Shown piece after piece: positions 9,673 through 22,838 of a stretch of DNA of 64,000 bases. The DNA comes from Pempheris klunzingeri (Eukaryota; Chordata; Actinopteri; Acropomatiformes; Pempheridae): NCBI RefSeq assembly GCF_042242105.1, contig NC_092014.1, positions 2,888,874 through 2,952,873 of the forward strand. The letters are read 5' to 3'. The notes under the pieces were generated by a model that worked only from the letters and a program-made list of their open reading frames with translations, did not search any database and was not told the origin of the DNA. Positions within the stretch are counted from its first letter, which is position 1. Every line of letters begins with the position of its first letter. Position numbers and translations under genes: made by a program.

Positions 9673-12600
9673 ATGGGGTTCAAAGTAGCAGCAGGCGGAC
9701 TTGTCTTCCTTCTCTCTGTGTCAGGTAGAGCTTATTACATTTTTAATACTACACTGACCTTATTACTGATAATTACTGTTATTCTGGTTATTAATTTTAA
9801 AATTATTCACAGCGATATCTTGGCATGAACACAAAAGTTTTCATGCAAAGCTTATTTCTCTTTCTAAAAGAAAGTTCATCCCTCAGTGTTTGTAAAATAT
9901 AGAAGTTTCAGTCAGTGATTGTGTTTTATTGATCAGGACATTGATCACAGAAGGTTTTGCTGCTCCATTATTCTATATATATTATTATTGTGACAAACAT
10001 TCAGGGCTCAATTTAAATGTAGGACGTCTCTGTAAACGATGAACAACCAGAGTAAACTAAAGTCTTTGAACTTTTCTTCATCAGTGTAACTACTTCAGCT
10101 CAGTTTCTATGTCCGAACCAACCCACCAGTCCATTCATTGTGTGTGGGGGCCACGTCTTGATATGATAGTTAAAAGTAGGAGAGGTTCACTCTCCTCAGT
10201 GTTCTGCTTTTTTATTTTTATACTCACACAGCAGGCACTTGACCACAGAGTGAAGAGAGGATGAAAAAAAGAGAAAGACACACATACACTTCTTTCTGCC
10301 TCCTTTCCTCCCTAAGAAGAGGAAGTAATTGAGCTCTCTGCTGTGCTCTGTGTTACAGTGATACAGACTCAGAATGGCTGGGGAGTGACCTTCACCTCTA
10401 CTAACATCTGTGCCCTGAAAGGATCATCAGTGGAGCTACGCTGCACCTACAGACACCCGTCCACAATGAATGGCCGTGTTGTTGTAGTTGAGAAAACATT
10501 CTGGTGTACTAAAATGAGAGGAAGTGGCCCAGTGGATCTGAGCACAGATGCAGAGTACGCAGGTCGTGTGCAGAACAGGTGTTATGAGAAGAGCTGCACT
10601 CTGAGAATCACAGACCTGAGAGAGAGCGACTCAGCTGAGTACAAGTTCATGCTCATAACAAACCAACCAGGTGGATGGTATACTGATGAGAATAGAGTCA
10701 CTTTGTCAGTCACAGGTAACATTTTCATTCATATTTTACTAATTTCCAAATGTTCAACATCCAGAAAACAACAACATGAATGTATCATGTGTTTATTTCC
10801 ATGTGTGTCGACAGTTTTGAGATTCCTGTTTCTTTTTCACAGATCCAGCTCTGCAGGTGAAGGAGACATCTTATCATTCCTCGACTGCTCTTTCATGCCA
10901 CAGTGATTGTCGTCTACCTGATAATCCTTCTTACGTCTGGTACAAGAATGGACAGAAAACTGAGAGAAAAACATCTTCTTACTCAGACTACATCAGTCCT
11001 GGAGACAGCTATGTCTGTGCTGTGGAAGGACATGAGGATTCCCACTCTCCTCCAGTGTGTGAGTTCTCAACAGTCTTCTACTAACATGACACCATCTAGT
11101 GGAGCCTTCTGACTACATGGATATTAAATATGGAGGCTCCGACTGTGACTCCTCAGCAGCTCTGGTTTAAAAATGCTCATATAATTGTTTTATCTTTCAG
11201 GTGTCGGTGGACAAAGCTGCAACAGAGTGACTTACACTCACAGAAGCATCTGTGCCCTCAAAGGCTCTTCAGTGGACATTTCTTCCACATACAGCAGTTC
11301 TGGATCTATCACATCAAAACTCTGGTTCAGTCCTGAACGTAGTCATCAGTGGGTTTATCAGTCACAGCCTGAGGACCTTAGTGAAGACCCCCAGTATGCA
11401 GGTCGTGTTCAGGTCCTTGAAACAGAGGGAGGACGCTCCACTCTGAGAATCACTGAGCTGACAGAGAGAGACTCAGCCCAGTATCACTTCAAATTCACAG
11501 CAGGAAGCTTTGACTGGAGGAGCAGTTTACCTGGAACAACTCTGACTGTCACAGGTACTGATGAACACAACCTGATGGAGACACACCAACACAGTAGATT
11601 TGAACACACCACACATGTTGATAATGATCAACCAGCATGTGTTTGTGTGATTACTGTTGTATAAAGACATAAATACACTTATCAATGCTCACTATTACTT
11701 CTAGGAAATGTAGCTTTGGTGTTGAGGTGTATGTACATCATCATTAATTTCTTTTTTTAAAGCCGGTGATAATGTTTTTTCTTGTTTCATATCCAGCTCT
11801 GCAGGTGCAGGTGACCACAGCAACACATCATCAGCTTTATACCGAGGCAGAGCTGAAGTGTCACAGCAGCTGCAGTCCAGCTGGTCGTCTTTCCTACGTC
11901 TGGTTAAAGAATGGACAGAGAATCATGAGGGAGGAAACTTCTTCTTATAAATACTACTTTTATCCTGGAGACAGCTATGTCTGTGCTGTGGAAGGACATG
12001 AGGATTTCCACTCTCCTCCAGTGTGTGAGTTCTCCACAGTCTTCTACTAACATGACACCATCTAGTGGAGCCTTCTAACTACATGGATATTAAATATGGA
12101 GGCTCCGACTGTGACTCCTCAGCAGCTCTGGTTTAAAAATGCTCATATAATTGTTTTATCTTTCAGGTGTCGGTGGACAAAGCTGCAACAGAGTGACTTA
12201 CACTCACAGAAGCATCTGTGCCCCCAAAGGCTCTTCAGTGGACATTTCTTCCACATACAGCAGTTCTGGATCTATCACATCAAAACTCTGGTTCAGTCCT
12301 GAACGTAGTCATCAGTGGGTTTATCAGTCACAGCCTGAGGACCTTAGTGAAGACCCCCAGTATGCAGGTCGTGTTCAGGTCCTTGAAACAGAGGGAGGAC
12401 GCTCCACTCTGAGAATCACTGAGCTGACAGAGAGAGACTCAGCCCAGTATCACTTCAAATTCACAGCAGGAAGCTTTGACTGGAGGAGCAGTTTACCTGG
12501 AACAACTCTGACTGTCACAGGTACTGATGAACACAACCTGATGGAGACACACCAACACAGGAGATTTAAACAAGCAGATGACAAGTGGAGAAGATGCTGC

Positions 12601-14241
12601 TTGATACAAACGTTGAATCATCCATCAGTCCCGTTACTTATCTCCTCAGTTTAGACTGAGTGTGGCTTTGTGTTTGCAGCTGAGTATTTAGTGATCTATG
12701 ACATTACTGTTTCACTGTTTCACTCCTTTTCATATCCAGCTCTGCAGGTGCAGGTGACCACAACAACACATCATCAGCTTTATACCGAGGCAGAGCTGAA
12801 GTGTCACAGCAGCTGCAGTCCAGCTGGTCGTCTTTCCTTCGTCTGGTTCAAGAATGGACAGAGAATCATGAGGGAGGAAACTTCTTCTTATAAAGACAAC
12901 TTTTATCCTGGAGACAAGATCTCTTGTGCTTTTAAAGGACGTGAGGATTATCGCTCCCCTTCAGTGTGTGAGTTTACTTCACTGTATTTTTACTTTCACC
13001 TCACATAACATGACAAAGTCCTGAGAATGTCTGTGAGGCAGTTTTACTGCTGTTCTGGGAATTCAAACCATCAGTCTGGTCACAAAACCACCTCCTATGT
13101 TTCTCTAAGTATTTACTTAAATGCAGTATGTGTCACCGTAGCAACAAACCATGAATTTACACTAACCAACCTTCATCGATATGCAGATGCTCCAAGACTT
13201 CCCTCTGTGTCAGTGAGTCCCTCTGCTGAGATAGTGGAGGGCAGCTCAGTCAATCTGACCTGCAGCAGTGATGCTAACCCAGCAGCTACCTACACCTGGT
13301 ACAAGGAGGACGAAGACTCACCAACAGCATCAGGACAGATCTTCACCATCACTGACTTCAGAGCTGAACACAGTGGGAATTATTACTGTGAAGCCCGGAA
13401 CAAAATAGGATTTCAAAAGTCTGCCTTATATCTGATTGTTTTAGCAGGTACATTTTTCCATGGTGCTGTTTTTTCCTAACAAACTGATTCATGACTCAGA
13501 TCTACTAGTGAGCTCCACTACTGTATATCTAATAACTGCTTATCTCCATTTCTAGAGAAACTATCAGTGTCAAACATCATCAGGTTGAGTCTGGTGGTCG
13601 TGATGCTGATTCCTCTGCTTCTTCTGTGTCTCTGGATGAGGTAAAGACATGAAAAATAATCAGCAGCATCACTGCTCTTTTATTCTGAATATTTACTTTC
13701 ATAGTTTCAAAGTTTGCAATTGAACTTTGTATTGTTTTATTTGGTTGTTTTAGGAAGAAAGAAATTCTGCTCTCCACCACTGAACCGAATGAACCCGCTG
13801 AGACTGTGGAGGTGAGAGAGATACTGGGCCACAGGGACAGAACTTAATCTACCAACAAGTCATGATTTGTTATGAATTCAGAGGCTCTTATTTTGTTAAT
13901 AATATGAGGTCATAAAGACAATTTACATATAACTTGATTAGTAAACTCTTTCTTAAGACAAACCACCCATGTTCATTTACTTTCACACGTTTTCCTCATT
14001 CCTCATTTCCTGTGGACGCCTTTTGTACCAAAGAGCAATTTCAGGAAGCAGATTTACTTTCATCACATCTGAGAACGTTTGAATGTAAAATCTAAATTCC
14101 TTGTATGAAGCCTTTGACTCTCATCTTGTTTTCTCTCCCCATGAGTTGGAGGATGATCTTGATTATATCAACGTCCCAGACGTGAAGAGGATCACCACAG
14201 AACGGACAGAAGACACAGAGGAGCAGGAAGACCTGGTGTGA
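9673..14241 (+). CDS. CD22/Siglec-like receptor, copy 2 (seven Ig domains)
   Basis: Coding exons: 9673-9724, 10359-10715, 10849-11058, 11201-11554, 11797-12024, 12167-12520, 12740-12967, 13187-13447, 13556-13640, 13754-13811, 14146-14241; 760 aa. The domain order is as in copy 1 but the signal peptide is the 17-residue type (MGFKVAAGG...). In V1 the A-strand tryptophan is present (W25). The F strand reads YKFML, so the Siglec arginine is methionine (115). The C strand reads FWCTKM, adding a cysteine not found in the other copies. The G-strand region reads GGWYTDEN. The tail keeps the ITIM LDYINV (Tyr736). The upstream promoter is the L2-linked class B. With copy 1 it forms the pair with an ITIM but without the arginine. 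Confidence 0.8.
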
Positions 14242-14585
14242 AGGTCAGTCAGCTCTGAGTCTGCTGCATGAACAAAACTAACTCCAAACAACTTCCTAGC
14301 TCCATTTCTGAGATATAACTCCCCAAATCTTTTGGATTTTGCTCAGATGCAGTCAAAGCAGAGGGGACTCACATGGAAACAGAGGAGAACAGCACTGAAG
14401 GCTGTGGAGGATGTGGGAGAGGTGGATTCATTTACCTTCAACTGCAACAGTTTTTATTTCCAGTTTTCAGCAGCAGCAGCTTTGGGGAGAATGCAAGCTT
14501 GATTTTTACCTGTGCAGGTAGACGAGAGATGTCCAGGATTTACCTTGGTGTGCAAAATCTTCTTTAAAATGTTAATGCAATAAAC

Positions 14586-16058
14586 TGCTGTTGGGAAATA
14601 CTGACTGCCCAATCACATCACATGTGTCCTGGCAGAGAAAGTCAGTAACGTGTGTTCAAAACAAACAGCTGGAAGCACAATATGTCACAGCATGTACATT
14701 GTGTATGTAAACACACTGCAGTCAAACAGAAGTCCAGCTCTACCGCGCTTTGCTAGATGTCACATTTTCAGTGTGTTGCAGTGGCTGCTTGAAATAAACA
14801 TCCAGCTTCCACAACAACTCTGCAGTTTGAACATCATTTCAGTTCCCTCTCACTGCCACAGAGGGTGTGAAGGTGTGAAAGTGTGCAGACAAACTGTGTT
14901 CATGTGTATTAATCACAGTAAAGTGTTTATTTATCAGGAATCATTGATGAAACTTAAACTAGTTTTTGAGTTAACAGTCTGTTTGATGGGACAGAAATGG
15001 AAAAGAAACACAAAAACACACTCACACTTCTTCAGCTGACTAAATCTACAAGCACATCACAAGGACAGCAACAGTTGTGCATGAAACCGAGGTAACTAAT
15101 CTTTTTAGGTTGTACACGCAAAAATATATTGATAAAATTACTGAATATCCAAATTTCATAATGAAATTTACCAAAAAGCTGTTTAAAACTGGGGCAGGCA
15201 GTTTATTTCTGGTGTCATTCTTTAACAATCTCATAATAACTAGTCAGCATGTTTTAATCCAAGTGGTCTGAGAGAAAACAAGACTTCTGCCGCTCCTCTC
15301 GGCTCTGCGTTTGGACTTTAGAAAATTTACACTTTGACTTCGGCCAATCAAAGGTCCTCTCAGACAGAGAGAGCGTTCTTATTGGCTGCTCTACAAACAC
15401 AGATGCTCGGGCACGTTCCTTCGGATGCTGCTGAAAGTCTGATTCAGGAAAATCCTGCAGAAAAAGTTGTTATTCCTGCATTGACAACAACAGCTTACAG
15501 TGCAAAGAACCCAAACAAAGGGAAACGGACTCATGCAGAGAGTCTGAAATACAATAAAACATGAGTATCGGGGACGATGAAGAGAACTGCGTGACAAAGC
15601 TGCTGACTTTATTTTTCTGTAATGTCTAAATGTGTTGCAGTGGTTCGTTAGCTCGTGTCATGGACATTATTATTATTATTAGACCTCGTATATCACATCC
15701 ATGTGTTGTGTTGGCAGATTTAGCATGAAAGCAGGTGATATTTACAGTTTTTTCTACCTATGTTGAATGTTGCTGTAAGTTCAGCCTTGAGTTAAAATGG
15801 GCTCCCTTTCATTGTGACTCTGGACCCCATCACAGGGTCGGATGTCACAACGTACGGAGTCAGTCGTCCCCTATAGTTATTAATGTAGTTTCAGCAAATA
15901 AGAAATGTGATTTTTAAAAAACATCTGTAACTTTTAAGTGTTGTAAGCTGGAAACACCAAGTCAGTTTCAAAATGAGGACGATCACATCTCTGGAAAACT
16001 CTCTTCATTTGTCTTAATTAACAGTTTATTACCATTGATGGATCCACTTCCCAGCCTG
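14586..16058. other. Spacer after receptor copy 2, no gene recognised
   Basis: Near-identical to spacer 1, with the same opposed CCAAT boxes and downstream AATAAA. The 3' exon lies at about 14347-14600 with AATAAA at 14579. Like spacer 1 it keeps the GTTCCTTCGG segment near 15415 that spacers 3, 4 and 5 lack, another feature uniting units 1 and 2. Confidence 0.5.
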
Positions 16059-16452
16059 CTCCATTTAACCATGGGGTGCCACAAGGCTCTGTCCTTGGTC
16101 CCCTCCTCTTCATCATTTACATGCTCCCCCTTGGCCTGATAGTCCGCCGCCATGGTCTCCAGTTCCACTGCTATGCTGATGACACTCAGCTGTACCTCAA
16201 CACCTCACCATCCACTCAGCTCCCTCCACAGTCCCTCGTCAACTGCCTCTGTGAAATAAAAACTTGGATGACCTCTAACCTCCTCAAACTCAACAGAGAA
16301 AAAGCAGAGCTCTTGGTCGTGGCTCCCAGGGCACTGCTCCAGAAGGTTGGAGATCTTCTCCTCCATGTGGACGACTGCTCCGTCTCTCCATCCCCTGAAG
16401 CACGAACCCTCAGCGTCATTCTGGACTCCACCCTATGCTTTGACACTGTTGG
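16059..16452 (+). mobile_element. L2-type LINE reverse-transcriptase fragment, spacer 2
   Basis: Passenger copy of the fragment in spacer 1, with the PQGSVLGPLLF and CYADDTQLY blocks intact. It reads IVRRHG where the spacer 1 copy reads IICRHG, a point difference between units. It is followed by the class B promoter of copy 3. Confidence 0.8.
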
Positions 16453-16647
16453 TGTGGTGGAAGATGACAGTTGTCTTCCTGGCAGTGGCCAAAGTCACAC
16501 CATCTCTCTCTTTTACACACTTTTCTGGGACGAGCAACATGATTAGCGGAAGGAAAGTTGCCTTTTAAGGAGGCATGTTTGACCACAGTGAAGTGACAAA
16601 CAGTAAATTGTACTTGCAGATCTCAAACTTCTCCAAACGAGACTTCC

Positions 16648-16653
16648 TTTATA
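16648..16653 (+). promoter_or_regulatory. TATA-like element, class B promoter of receptor copy 3
   Basis: TTTATA followed by CATGTCACAT, 61 bp before the ATG at 16709; same position as in copies 2, 4 and 6. Confidence 0.4.
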
Positions 16654-16708
16654 CATGTCACATATTTTTAGTTAGTTTAGTCTCAGCGGAGCGAGGAGAG
16701 GACCAGTT

Positions 16709-17317
16709 ATGGGGTTCAAAGTAGCAGCAGGCGGACTTGTCTTCCTTCTCTCTGTGTCAGGTAGAGCTTATTTACATTTTTAATACTACACTGACCTTAT
16801 TACTGATAATTACTGTTATTCTGGTTATTAATTTTAAAGTTATTCACAGCTATATCTTGGCATGAACACAAAAGTAGACCAAGCTTATTCATTAGATTTA
16901 AAGTTTGGGTTTCTAAAAGAAAGTTCATCCCTCAGTGTTTGTAAAATATAGAAGTTTCATTCAGTGATTGTGTTTTATTGATCAGGACATTGATCACAGA
17001 AGGTTTTGCTGCTCCATTATTCTATATATATTATTATTGTGACAAACATTCAGGGCTGAATTTAAATGTAGAACGTCTCTGTAGACGATGAACAACCAGA
17101 GTAAACTAAAGTGTTTGAACTTTTCTTCATCAGTGTAACTACTTCAGCTCAGTTTCTATGTCCGAACCAACCCACCAGTCCATTCATTGTGTGTGGGGGC
17201 CACGTCTTGATATGATAGTTAAAACTAGGAGAGGTTCACTCTCCTCAGTGTTCTGCTTTTTATTTTTACACTCACACAGCAGACACTTGACCACAAAGTG
17301 GAGAGAGGATGAAAAAA

Positions 17318-17382
<65 letters not shown>

Positions 17383-20366
17383 CTTTCTGCCTCCTTTCCT
17401 CCCTAAGAAGAGGAAGTAATTGAGCTCTCTGCTGTGCTCTGTGTTACAGTGATACAGAGTCAGTATGACTGGGGAGTGACCTTCACCTCTACTAACATCT
17501 GTGCCCTGAAAGGATCATCAGTGGAGCTACGCTGCACCTACAGACACCCGTACACAATGAATGACCGTGTTACTGTAGTTGAGAAAACATTCTGGTTTAC
17601 TAAGATGAGAGGAAGTGAACCAGTGGATCTGAGCACAGATGCAGAGTACGCAGGTCGTGTGCAGAACAGGTGTTATGAGAAGAGCTGCACTCTGAGAATC
17701 ACAGACCTGAGAGAGAGCGACTCAACTGAGTACAAGTTCAGGTTCATAACAAACCAATCAGGTGAATGGTTTACTGGTTCACCTGGAGTCACTTTGTCAG
17801 TCACAGGTAACATTTTCATTCATATTTTACTAATTTTCAAATGTTCAACACCCAGAAAACAACAACATGAATGTATCATGTGTTTATTTCCATGTGTGTC
17901 GACAGTTTTGAGATTCCTGTTTCTTCTTCACAAATCCAGCTCTGCAGGTGAAGGAGACATCTTATAAATCCTGGACTGCTCTTTCATGCTACAGTGATTG
18001 TCGTCTACCTGATAATCCTTCCTACGTCTGGTACAAGAATGGACAGAAAACTGAGAGAAAAACATATTCTTACTCAGACTACATCAGTCCTGGAGACAGC
18101 TGTGTCTGTGCTGTGAGAGGACATGAGGATTTCCACTCTCCTCCAGTGTGTGAGTTCTCCACAGTCTTCTACTAACATGACACCATCTAGTGGAGCCTTC
18201 TAACTACATGGATATTAAATATGGAGGCTCCGACTGTGACTCCTCAGCAGCTCTGGTTTAAAAATGATCATATAATTGTTTTATCTTTCAGGTGTCGGTG
18301 GACAAAGCTGCAACGGAGTGACTTACACTCACAGAAGCATCTGTGCCCCCAAAGGCTCTTCAGTGGACATTTCTTCCACATACAGCAGTTCTGGATCGAT
18401 CACATCAAAATTCTGGTTCAGTCCTGAACGTAGTCATCAGTGGGTTTATCAGTCACAGCCTGAGGACCTTAGTGAAGACCCCCAGTATGCAGGTCGTGTT
18501 CAGGTCCTTGAAACAGAGGGAGGACGCTCCACTCTGAGAATCACTGAGCTGACAGAGAGAGACTCAGCCCAGTATCACTTCAAATTCACAGCAGGAAGCT
18601 TTGACTGGAGGAGCAGTTTACCTGGAACAACTCTGACTGTCACAGGTACTGATGAACACAACCTGATGGAGACACACCAACACAGGAGATTTAAACAAGC
18701 AGATGACAAGTGGAGAAGATGCTGCTTGATACAAACGTTGAATCATCCATCAGTCCCGTTACTTATCTCCTCAGTTTAGACTGAGTGTGTCTTTGTGTTT
18801 GCAGCTGAGTATTTAGTGATCTATGACATTACTGTTTCACTGTTTCACTCCTTTTCATATCCAGCTCTGCAGGTGCAGGTGACCACAACAACACATCATC
18901 AGCTTTATACCGAGGCAGAGCTGAAGTGTCACAGCAGCTGCAGTCCAGCTGGTCGTCTTTCCTTCGTCTGGTTCAAGAATGGACAGAGAATCATGACGGA
19001 GGAAACTTCTTCTTATAAAGATAACTTTTATCCTGGAGACAAGATCTCTTGTGCTTTTAAAGGACGTGAGGATTATCGCTCCCCTTCAGTGTGTGAGTTT
19101 ACTTCACTGTATTTTTACTTTCACCTCACATAACATGACAAAGTCCTGAGAATGTCTGTGAGGCAGTTTTACTGCTGTTCTGGGAATTCAAACCATCAGT
19201 CTGGTCACAAAACCACCTCCTATGTTTCTCTAAGTATTTACTTAAATGCAGTATGTGTCACCGTAGCAACAAACCATGAATTTACACTAACCAACCTTCA
19301 TCGATATGCAGATGCTCCAAGACTTCCCTCTGTGTCAGTGAGTCCCTCTGCTGAGATAGTGGAGGGCAGCTCAGTCAATCTGACCTGCAGCAGTGATGCT
19401 AACCCAGCAGCTACCTACACCTGGTACAAGGAGGACGAAGACTCACCAACAGCATCAGGACAGATCTTCACCATCACTGACTTCAGAGCTAATCAAAGTG
19501 GGAATTATTACTGTGAAGCCTGGAACAAAATAGGATTTCAAAAGTCTGCCTTATATCTGATTGTTTTAGCAGGTACATTTTTCCATGGTGCTGTTTTTTC
19601 CTAACAAACTGATTCATGACTCAGATCTACTAGTGAGCTCCACTACTGTATATCTAATAACTGCTTATCTCCATTTCTAGAGAAACTATCAGTGTCAAAC
19701 ATCATCAGGTTGAGTCTGGTGGTCGTGATGCTGATTCCTCTGCTTCTTCTGTGTCTCTGGATGAGGTAAAGACATGAAAAATAATCAGCAGCATCGCTGC
19801 TCTTTTATTCTGAATATTTACTTTCATAGTTTCAAAGTTTGCAATTCAACTTTGTATTGTTTTATTTGGTTGTTTTAGGAAGGAAGAAATTCTGCTCTCC
19901 ACCACTGAACCGAATGAACCCGCTGAGACTGTGGAGGTGAGAGAGATACTGGGCCACAGGGACAGAACTTAATCTACCAACAAGTCATGATTTGTTATGA
20001 ATTCAGAGGCTCTTATTTTGTTAATAATATGAGGTCATAAAGACAATTTACATATAACTTGATTAGTAAACTCTTTCTTAAGACAAACCACCCATGTTCA
20101 TTTACTTTCACACGTTTTCCTCATTCCTCATTTCCTGTGGACGCCTTTTGTACCAAAGAGCAATTTCAGGAAGCAGATTTACTTTCATCACATCTGAGAA
20201 CGTTTGAATGTAAAATCTAAATTCCTTGTATGAAGCCTTTGACTCTCATCTTATTTTCTCTCCCCATGAGTTGGAGGATGATCCTGATTATATCAACGTC
20301 CCAGACGTGAAGAGGATCACCACAGAACGGACAGAAGACAGAGAGGAGCAGGAAGACCTGGTGTGA
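16709..20366 (+). CDS. CD22/Siglec-like receptor, copy 3 (five Ig domains)
   Basis: Coding exons: 16709-16760, 17450-17806, 17940-18149, 18292-18645, 18865-19092, 19312-19572, 19681-19765, 19879-19936, 20271-20366; 566 aa. One V+C2 pair is missing relative to copies 1, 2 and 4. The single second V exon is followed by the V3-type intron, as expected from unequal exchange between V2 and V3. V1 has the A-strand W25, F-strand YKFRF with Arg115, and a G-strand tryptophan (GEWFTG). This is the combination of tryptophan, arginine and tryptophan used by sialoadhesin, so this copy is a good candidate sialic-acid binder. The tail reads PDYINV (Tyr542): proline at -2 breaks the ITIM consensus but YxN remains. 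The terminal C2 domain has a new NQS glycosylation sequon before the F strand, shared with copy 4. Confidence 0.8.
17319..17380. repeat. (CA)n microsatellite in intron 1 of copy 3
   Basis: About 31 uninterrupted CA units. The same site is much shorter in the other copies: about 3224-3245 in copy 1, interrupted near 10282 in copy 2, about 23449-23468 in copy 4, near 34743 in copy 5 and about 40785-40802 in copy 6. It is therefore a fast-evolving marker inside an otherwise homogeneous unit. Confidence 0.95.
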
Positions 20367-20713
20367 AGGTCAGTCAGCTCTGAGTCTGCTGCATGAACAA
20401 AACTAACTCCAAACAACTTCCTAGCTCCATTTCTGAGATATAACTCCCCAAATCTTTTGGATTTTGTTCAGATGCAGTCAAAGCAGAGGGGACTCACGTG
20501 CATGGAAACAGAGGAGAACAGCACTGAAGGCTGTGGAGGATGTGGGAGAGGTGGATTCATTTACCTTCAACTGCAACAGTTTTTATTTCCAGTTTTCAGC
20601 AGCAGCAGCTTTGGGGAGAATGCAAGCTTGATTTTTACCTGTGCAGGTAGACGAGAGATGTCCAGGATTTACCTTGGTGTGCAAAATCTTCTTTTAAATG
20701 TTAATGCAATAAA

Positions 20714-22182
20714 CTGCTGTTGGGAAATACTGACTGCCCAATCACATCACATGTGTCCTGGCAGAGAAAGTCAGTAACGTGTGTTCAAAACAAACAGCTG
20801 GAAGCACAATATGTCACAGCATGTACATTGTGTATGTAAACACACTGCAGTCAAACAGAAGTCCAGCTCTACCGCGCTTTGCTAGCTGTCACATTTTCAG
20901 TGTGTTGCAGTGGCTGCTTGAAATAAACATCCAGCTTCCACAACAACTCTGCAGTTTCAACATCATTTCAGTTCCCTCTCACTGCCGCAGAGGGTGTGAA
21001 GGTGTGAAAGTGTGCAGACAAACTGTGTTCATGTGTATTAATCACAGTAAAGTGTTTATTTATCAGGAATCGTTGATGAAACTTAAACTAGTTTTTGAGT
21101 TAACAGTCTGTTTAATGGGACAGAAATGGAAAAGAAACACAAAAACACACTCACACTTCTTCAGCTGACTAAATCTACAAGCACATCACAAGGACAGCAA
21201 CAGTTGTGCATGAAACTGAGGTAACTAATCTTTTTAGGTTGTACACGCAAAAATATATTGATAAAATTAGCGAATATCCAAATTTCATAATGAAATTTAC
21301 CTAAAAGCTGTTTAAAACTGGGGCAGGCAGTTTATTTCTGGTGTCATTCTTTAACAATCTCATAATAAATTGTCAGCATGTTTTAATCCAAGTGATCTGA
21401 GAGAAAACAAGACTTCTGCCGCTCCTCTCGGCTCTGCGTTTGGACTTTAGAAAATCTACACTTTGACTTCGGCCAATCAAAGGTCCTCTCAGAGAGAGAG
21501 AGCGTTCTTATTGGCTGCTCTACAAACACAGATGCTCGGGCACGATGCTGCTGAAAGTCTGATTCAGGAAAATCCTGCAGAAAAAGTTGTTATTCCTGCA
21601 TTGACAACAACAGCTTACAGTGCAAAGAACCCAAACAAAGGGAAACGGACTCATGCAGAGAGTCCGAAATACAATAAAACATGAGTATCAGGGACGATGA
21701 AGAGAACTGCGTGACAAAGCTGCTGACTTTTATTATTCTGTAATGTCTAAATGTGTTGCAGTGGTTCGTTAGCTCGTGTCATGGACATTATTATTATTAT
21801 TAGACCTCGTATATCACATCCATGTGTTGTGTTGGCAGATTTAGCATGAAAGCAGGTGATATTTACAGTTTTATGTTTTATGCATGTTGAATGTTGCTGT
21901 AAGTTCAGCCTTGAGTTAAAATGGGCTCCCTTTCATTGTGACTCTGGACCCCATCACAGGGTCGGATGTCACAACGTACGGAGTCAGTCGTCCCCTATAG
22001 TTATTAATGTAGTTTCAGCAAATAAGAAATGTGATTTTTAAAAAACATCTGTAACTTTTAAGTGTTGTAAGCCAGAGACACCAAGTCAGTTTCAAAATGA
22101 GGACGATCACATCTCTGGAAAACTCTCTTCATTTGTCTTAATTAACAGTTTATTACCATTGATGGATCCACTTCCCAGCCTG
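20714..22182. other. Spacer after receptor copy 3, no gene recognised
   Basis: Same content as spacers 1 and 2: opposed CCAAT boxes, then AATAAA near 21675. About 10 bp (the CCTTCGG segment) are missing at 21543 compared with spacers 1 and 2. The copy 3 poly(A) signal AATAAA is at 20708-20713. Confidence 0.5.
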
Positions 22183-22578
22183 CTCCATTTAACCATGGGG
22201 TGCCACAAGGCTCTGTCCTTGGTCCCCTCCTCTTCATCATTTACATGCTCCCCCTTGGCCTGATAGTCCGCCGCCATGGTCTCCAGTTCCACTGCTATGC
22301 TGATGACACTCAGCTGTACCTCAACACCTCACCATCCACTCAGCTCCCTCCACAGTCCCTCGTCAACTGCCTCTGTGAAATAAAAACTTGGATGACCTCT
22401 AACCTCCTCAAACTCAACAGAGAAAAAGCAGAGCTCTTGGTCGTGGCTCCCAGGGCACTGCTCCAGAAGGTTGGAGATCTTCTCCTCCATGTGGACGACT
22501 GCTCCGTCTCTCCGTCCCCTGAAGCACGAACCCTCAGCGTCATCCTGGACTCCACCCTATGCTTTGACACTGTTGGTG
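22183..22578 (+). mobile_element. L2-type LINE reverse-transcriptase fragment, spacer 3
   Basis: Passenger copy with the PQGSVLGPLLF and CYADDTQLY blocks. It precedes the class B promoter of copy 4. Confidence 0.8.
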
Positions 22579-22777
22579 TGGTGGAAGATGACAGTTGTCT
22601 TCCTGGCAGTGGCCAAAGTCACACCATCTCTCTCTCTCTCTTTTACACACTTTTCTGGGACGAGCAACATGATTAGCGGAAGAGAAGTTGCCATTTAAGG
22701 AGGCATGTTCAACCACAGTGAATTGACGATCAGTAAATTTTGCTGGCAGACCTCAAACTTCTCCAAACGAGACTTCC

Positions 22778-22783
22778 TTTATA
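22778..22783 (+). promoter_or_regulatory. TATA-like element, class B promoter of receptor copy 4
   Basis: TTTATA followed by CACGTCACAT, 61 bp before the ATG at 22839; identical placement to the other class B promoters. Confidence 0.4.
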
Positions 22784-22838
22784 CACGTCACATATTTTTA
22801 GTTAGTTTAGTCTCAGCGGAGCGAGGAGAGGACCAGTC

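Noticed and set aside
17158-17406. Open frames across the CA repeat in receptor intron 1
   Set aside because: They are translations of a microsatellite, open on both strands.
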